Source: Pirellulaceae bacterium (GTDB lineage Bacteria; Planctomycetota; Planctomycetia; Pirellulales; Pirellulaceae). Taken from it: a stretch of DNA of 64,000 nucleotides. Under the pieces are notes generated by a model. That model was not told the origin of the DNA. It saw only the letters and a program-made list of their open reading frames with translations, and made no database searches. A program made the position numbers and the translations under genes. Position 1 is the first letter of the stretch. Every line of letters starts with the position of its first letter. The stretch is taken from the NCBI GenBank assembly GCA_028280445.1, contig JANQLU010000048.1, positions 1-64,000 on the forward strand, in the 5' to 3' direction. Positions 61,391-64,000 of this stretch are shown in pieces.

Positions 61391-62577
61391 TTGCAAATTC
61401 GTTAGAAACGAACGCCAAAGTTTTTGAACCTGGGGCAACAATCGGGATTCTTGGCAGCGGCCAACTCGGACGTATGATGGCGATTGCCGCGAAACAGATG
61501 GGCTATCGCGTTCATATTTTTTCGCCAACCCATGATTCACCAGCTGGACAGGTTGCTGACCTCGAAATTCAGGCTTCGTTCGACAATCTGGCAGTCGTCG
61601 AACGATTCGCACAACGCGTCGACGTGATCACGTTGGAAACAGAAAATATTCCAATGGAAACCGTCCTCGTCGCGTCGCAATCGGCACCGGTTTATCCCGG
61701 ATTGAAAGCGTTGGAGTTTTGTCAAAATCGTCGCAAAGAGAAAATGTTTCTGGCGGACTACGGCATTCCCACCTGCCAGTTTGAAATCGTGCGATCACTC
61801 GTCGAACTCAAATCGGTCTGCCGATACATGATGCCGGCCATCGTGAAAACGACGACGGGTGGATATGACGGAAAAGGGCAATTTCTCATTCAGACGCCCG
61901 ATCAAATCGAGGAAGCATGGCATACCCTCAATGCCAACGAGTTAATTGTCGAAGAATTTGTTGAATTCGATTACGAGTTTTCGGTGATTGGTGCACGAAG
62001 CTCCGCAGGAGTATTTGCAGCGTATCCGTCGATTCGAAATGAACATCGAGATCACATTCTGAATTTGTCGTTTTCACCATCGGGTTTGTCAGACCAACTC
62101 AATCAACGGGCAACTGAAATCGTTTATGAGATTATGAACGAGATGGATGCGGTTGGTGTGATGGCCGTCGAGTTTTTCTATCGAGATGGCGAAATCCTTG
62201 TTAACGAAATGGCACCCAGACCGCACAATTCCGGCCATTTGACCATCGAAGCGCATGTCACCAGTCAATTTGAACAACATATTCGCGCCGTTTGCGGATT
62301 GATGTTGGGGATCACCAGACAAACCATCCCCGCAGCATCAGCCAATATTCTGGGTCTGGAATGGAATCAAAGCAAATCTCCGACATGGCAGCTCGGACTT
62401 TCGATGCCTTGTGTCAAATTGCATCTGTATGGCAAAGAATCGCCGGAAGAAAAACGCAAAATGGGACACATGACCGCTTTGGCTCAATCGGCCGAAAAAG
62501 CGAAACAATATGTCGTTGCCGCCAGACGCTTGTTGAATATTCCAGCGATGTCGCTCAACGCCAATGGCACGAGCTAA
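61387..62577 (+). CDS. purK: N5-carboxyaminoimidazole ribonucleotide synthase
   Basis: PurK makes N5-CAIR from AIR, ATP and bicarbonate, feeding PurE. The 396-residue product begins at GTG 61387. It has the ATP-grasp features: [20 protein letters not shown], an [12 protein letters not shown] loop, [33 protein letters not shown], and the conserved [16 protein letters not shown]. The product is complete, with a short variable C-terminus. Regulation by a purine riboswitch was not seen upstream. Confidence 0.97.
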   Translation: MIANSLETNAKVFEPGATIGILGSGQLGRMMAIAAKQMGYRVHIFSPTHDSPAGQVADLEIQASFDNLAVVERFAQRVDVITLETENIPMETVLVASQSAPVYPGLKALEFCQNRRKEKMFLADYGIPTCQFEIVRSLVELKSVCRYMMPAIVKTTTGGYDGKGQFLIQTPDQIEEAWHTLNANELIVEEFVEFDYEFSVIGARSSAGVFAAYPSIRNEHRDHILNLSFSPSGLSDQLNQRATEIVYEIMNEMDAVGVMAVEFFYRDGEILVNEMAPRPHNSGHLTIEAHVTSQFEQHIRAVCGLMLGITRQTIPAASANILGLEWNQSKSPTWQLGLSMPCVKLHLYGKESPEEKRKMGHMTALAQSAEKAKQYVVAARRLLNIPAMSLNANGTS

Positions 62578-62632
62578 GCAGGCGACAGCAGCTACGACTA
62601 CCGGGCAAACCCAAGAAAAGAAACGCCGATAA

Positions 62633-63559
62633 ATGAAACAATTCAAAAACATTTTGCTTGTGACGCCAGTTGATGCACAGTTGATCAGTCATGCTGTGTC
62701 GCAACTGCGTTCGAGCCACAGTCGTTTGACCTTGATATCTGCAGTTCCACCACTGGATCGCCCCAAAGTGACACTGGCCGATGGCAAAACGATTGATATG
62801 CAAAAATTGCTTGAGCAGGATTTGAAAAAAGAGCTCGATGAGCAGGCCGAAAAACTGCGGGAACACGAATTCCGTGTGCGGACGGTCGTTGCCTGCGGTC
62901 AACCGTTGGTCGAAATTGTTCGGCAAGTCGCCGCCAAAAAACATGATTTGGTCGTGATGCGTTCAGACGGCGTCAGTAATTTGCGAGAACAACTTTTTGG
63001 AACACTTTCGCTCCACTTGATGCGCAAATGCCCGTGCCCGGTTTGGGTCGTCAAACCATCGCGCCGCCGCAAATTGCGAAACGTATTCGCTGCCGTTGAT
63101 CCCGATCCTAAAAATCCGGTTCGAGATCGACTCAACAAAGAAATTTTGATGCGCGCGACGACCATGGCTCAAAATGAAAACGCGAAACTTCACGTTGTCC
63201 ACGCCTGGACAACACTGGGAGGCGATATCAATCGCAGCCGCCGATGGATGTCTAGAACTGAAATTCGATTGCATGTCGAGCAAGTTGGCGTGGAGCGACG
63301 AGAACAATTGAACAACCTGCTCGACGCTCAAACGGACGGTTCGGCAATCGTACATATGGTTCATGGGAGTTCCGGGATTGTGATTCCCGAAGTGGTTAAT
63401 AAATATCATTGCGATTTGTTGGTCATGGGAACCGTTTGTCGCACCGGAATTCCAGGATTGTTTATTGGCAATACGGCAGAAACAATTTTGGGCCAGGTCG
63501 ATTGTTCTGTCTTGGCCATCAAGCCCTCGGAGTTTGTCACTCCCGTAAAATTAGATTGA
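62633..63559 (+). CDS. Tandem universal stress protein
   Basis: The 308-residue product contains two Usp domains. The first (about 1-145) begins KNILLVTPVDAQLISHA and has a degenerate nucleotide loop (VVMRSDGVSNLREQLFG). The second (about 150-305) has the full ATP-binding loop GTVCRTGIPGLFIGNTAE, as in UspE-like and UspA-like proteins. Such proteins bind ATP and help survive starvation, oxidative or respiratory stress. It follows purK by 55 bases and may share the transcript. Partners are unknown. Confidence 0.92.
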   Translation: MKQFKNILLVTPVDAQLISHAVSQLRSSHSRLTLISAVPPLDRPKVTLADGKTIDMQKLLEQDLKKELDEQAEKLREHEFRVRTVVACGQPLVEIVRQVAAKKHDLVVMRSDGVSNLREQLFGTLSLHLMRKCPCPVWVVKPSRRRKLRNVFAAVDPDPKNPVRDRLNKEILMRATTMAQNENAKLHVVHAWTTLGGDINRSRRWMSRTEIRLHVEQVGVERREQLNNLLDAQTDGSAIVHMVHGSSGIVIPEVVNKYHCDLLVMGTVCRTGIPGLFIGNTAETILGQVDCSVLAIKPSEFVTPVKLD

Positions 63560-63645
63560 GCGAAATCGGGTTCGGTAGAAGTGTGACGAAAGAATTAGAA
63601 AGGTGATCAAACGCAAAAAAACGGTTAACAATTTGCAAGCAAAAG

Positions 63646-63810
63646 CTCACGCAGAGGCGCAGAAACGCAGTGTCATGATGAGTACAAAAACTATAAATCA
63701 TGGTTTCACTAACCTGCTAAGTGGAATCAGCTATATCCTTTGATTCATAAGTATTCATCAGCTGGTAGCAAAAGATTTGAAATCTCTGCGACTCTGGGTC
63801 TCTGCGTGAG
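63646..63810. repeat. CTCACGCAGAGGCGCAGA inverted repeat
   Basis: The arms read CTCACGCAGAGGCGCAGAAA and CTCTGCGACTCTGGGTCTCT (ending GCGTGAG), slightly diverged, with about 115 bases between. This is the fifth copy in the window. The rest of 63560-63960 is AT-rich and holds no recognised gene. Confidence 0.82.
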
Positions 63811-63960
63811 CTTTAACCAACGGCTTGGTTGTTTCGCGGCAAAGCTGCTCAACCTCGCACTTCTGTCAAGCACGATTATTGTGTTCAAAATCGTGTTTTC
63901 TCTTTTACAATAGAAAGGCGTAAACTAGCTCTGTTGTATCGCGCCGGTAAGGGAAATTTG

Positions 63961-64000
63961 ATGAGTTCTGGTGAGCAAGGAAATGTTGCCCTGATGAATT
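63961..64000 (+). CDS. Possible start of a gene cut by the window end
   Basis: An ATG at 63961 is preceded by AAGGGA at a suitable distance (six bases) and the frame is open to the window end for 13 codons (MSSGEQGNVALMN). The upstream 100 bases contain AT-rich promoter-like sequence (TCTTTTACAATAGAAAGG). Too short to identify. Confidence 0.4.
   Translation, partial: MSSGEQGNVALMN

Overview
The window looks like chromosomal DNA of a planctomycete, most likely of the Pirellulales. The reasons are the mix of large membrane-anchored Ser/Thr kinases, a Tat-exported Gfo/Idh/MocA oxidoreductase, an SHD1-domain secreted protein, a ribosomal protein L9 with a basic N-terminal extension, and gaps filled with several families of GC-rich palindromic repeats. 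No tRNA, rRNA, CRISPR array, transposase or phage gene was seen. The taxonomic call is inference from gene content.

Layout. (1) 1-8.4 kb, minus strand: a housekeeping cluster of GlmU-type nucleotidyltransferase, prs, L25, pth, rpsF, ssb and rplI, then a terminator, dnaB and bpt. A lone GroES-like gene on the plus strand interrupts it. (2) 8.5-16.3 kb: two HAD-like proteins, a Cache-type receptor kinase, deoC, a DUF4349 lipoprotein and an exported oxidoreductase. (3) 16.3-20.5 kb: an ECF sigma factor overlapping a 997-residue kinase with TPRs, plus a small unknown gene. (4) 20.9-31.3 kb: a secreted phosphatase-like protein, cydAB, an acetyltransferase, two tandem secreted paralogues of unknown function, a gamma-glutamyltransferase homologue, a class C serine hydrolase and an NTF2-like protein. 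(5) 31.7-42.2 kb: a lipoprotein FAD oxidoreductase, an AraC regulator divergent from a small secreted protein, a XylR-type regulator with a GH43-like enzyme, and a membrane serine hydrolase divergent from a winged-helix regulator.

(6) 42.4-58.5 kb is the most unusual part. A caspase-like peptidase fused to an alpha/beta hydrolase (plus strand) faces a secreted cysteine-rich SHD1 protein and a 1805-residue protein with a degenerate CHAT domain, an intact CHAT domain, three membrane segments and a leucine-rich-repeat-like region. Upstream on the same strand is a three-gene export operon (ABC protein, HlyD-like adaptor, TolC-like lipoprotein) whose ABC ATPase domain has lost nearly every catalytic motif. 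Two caspase-superfamily peptidases side by side, both with sensor or effector domains, fit a regulated proteolysis, cell-death or conflict system; this function is inferred, not shown.

(7) 59.1-64 kb: a NhaR-like LysR regulator, an HPF-like ribosome factor, purE-purK, a tandem universal stress protein and the possible start of a further gene.
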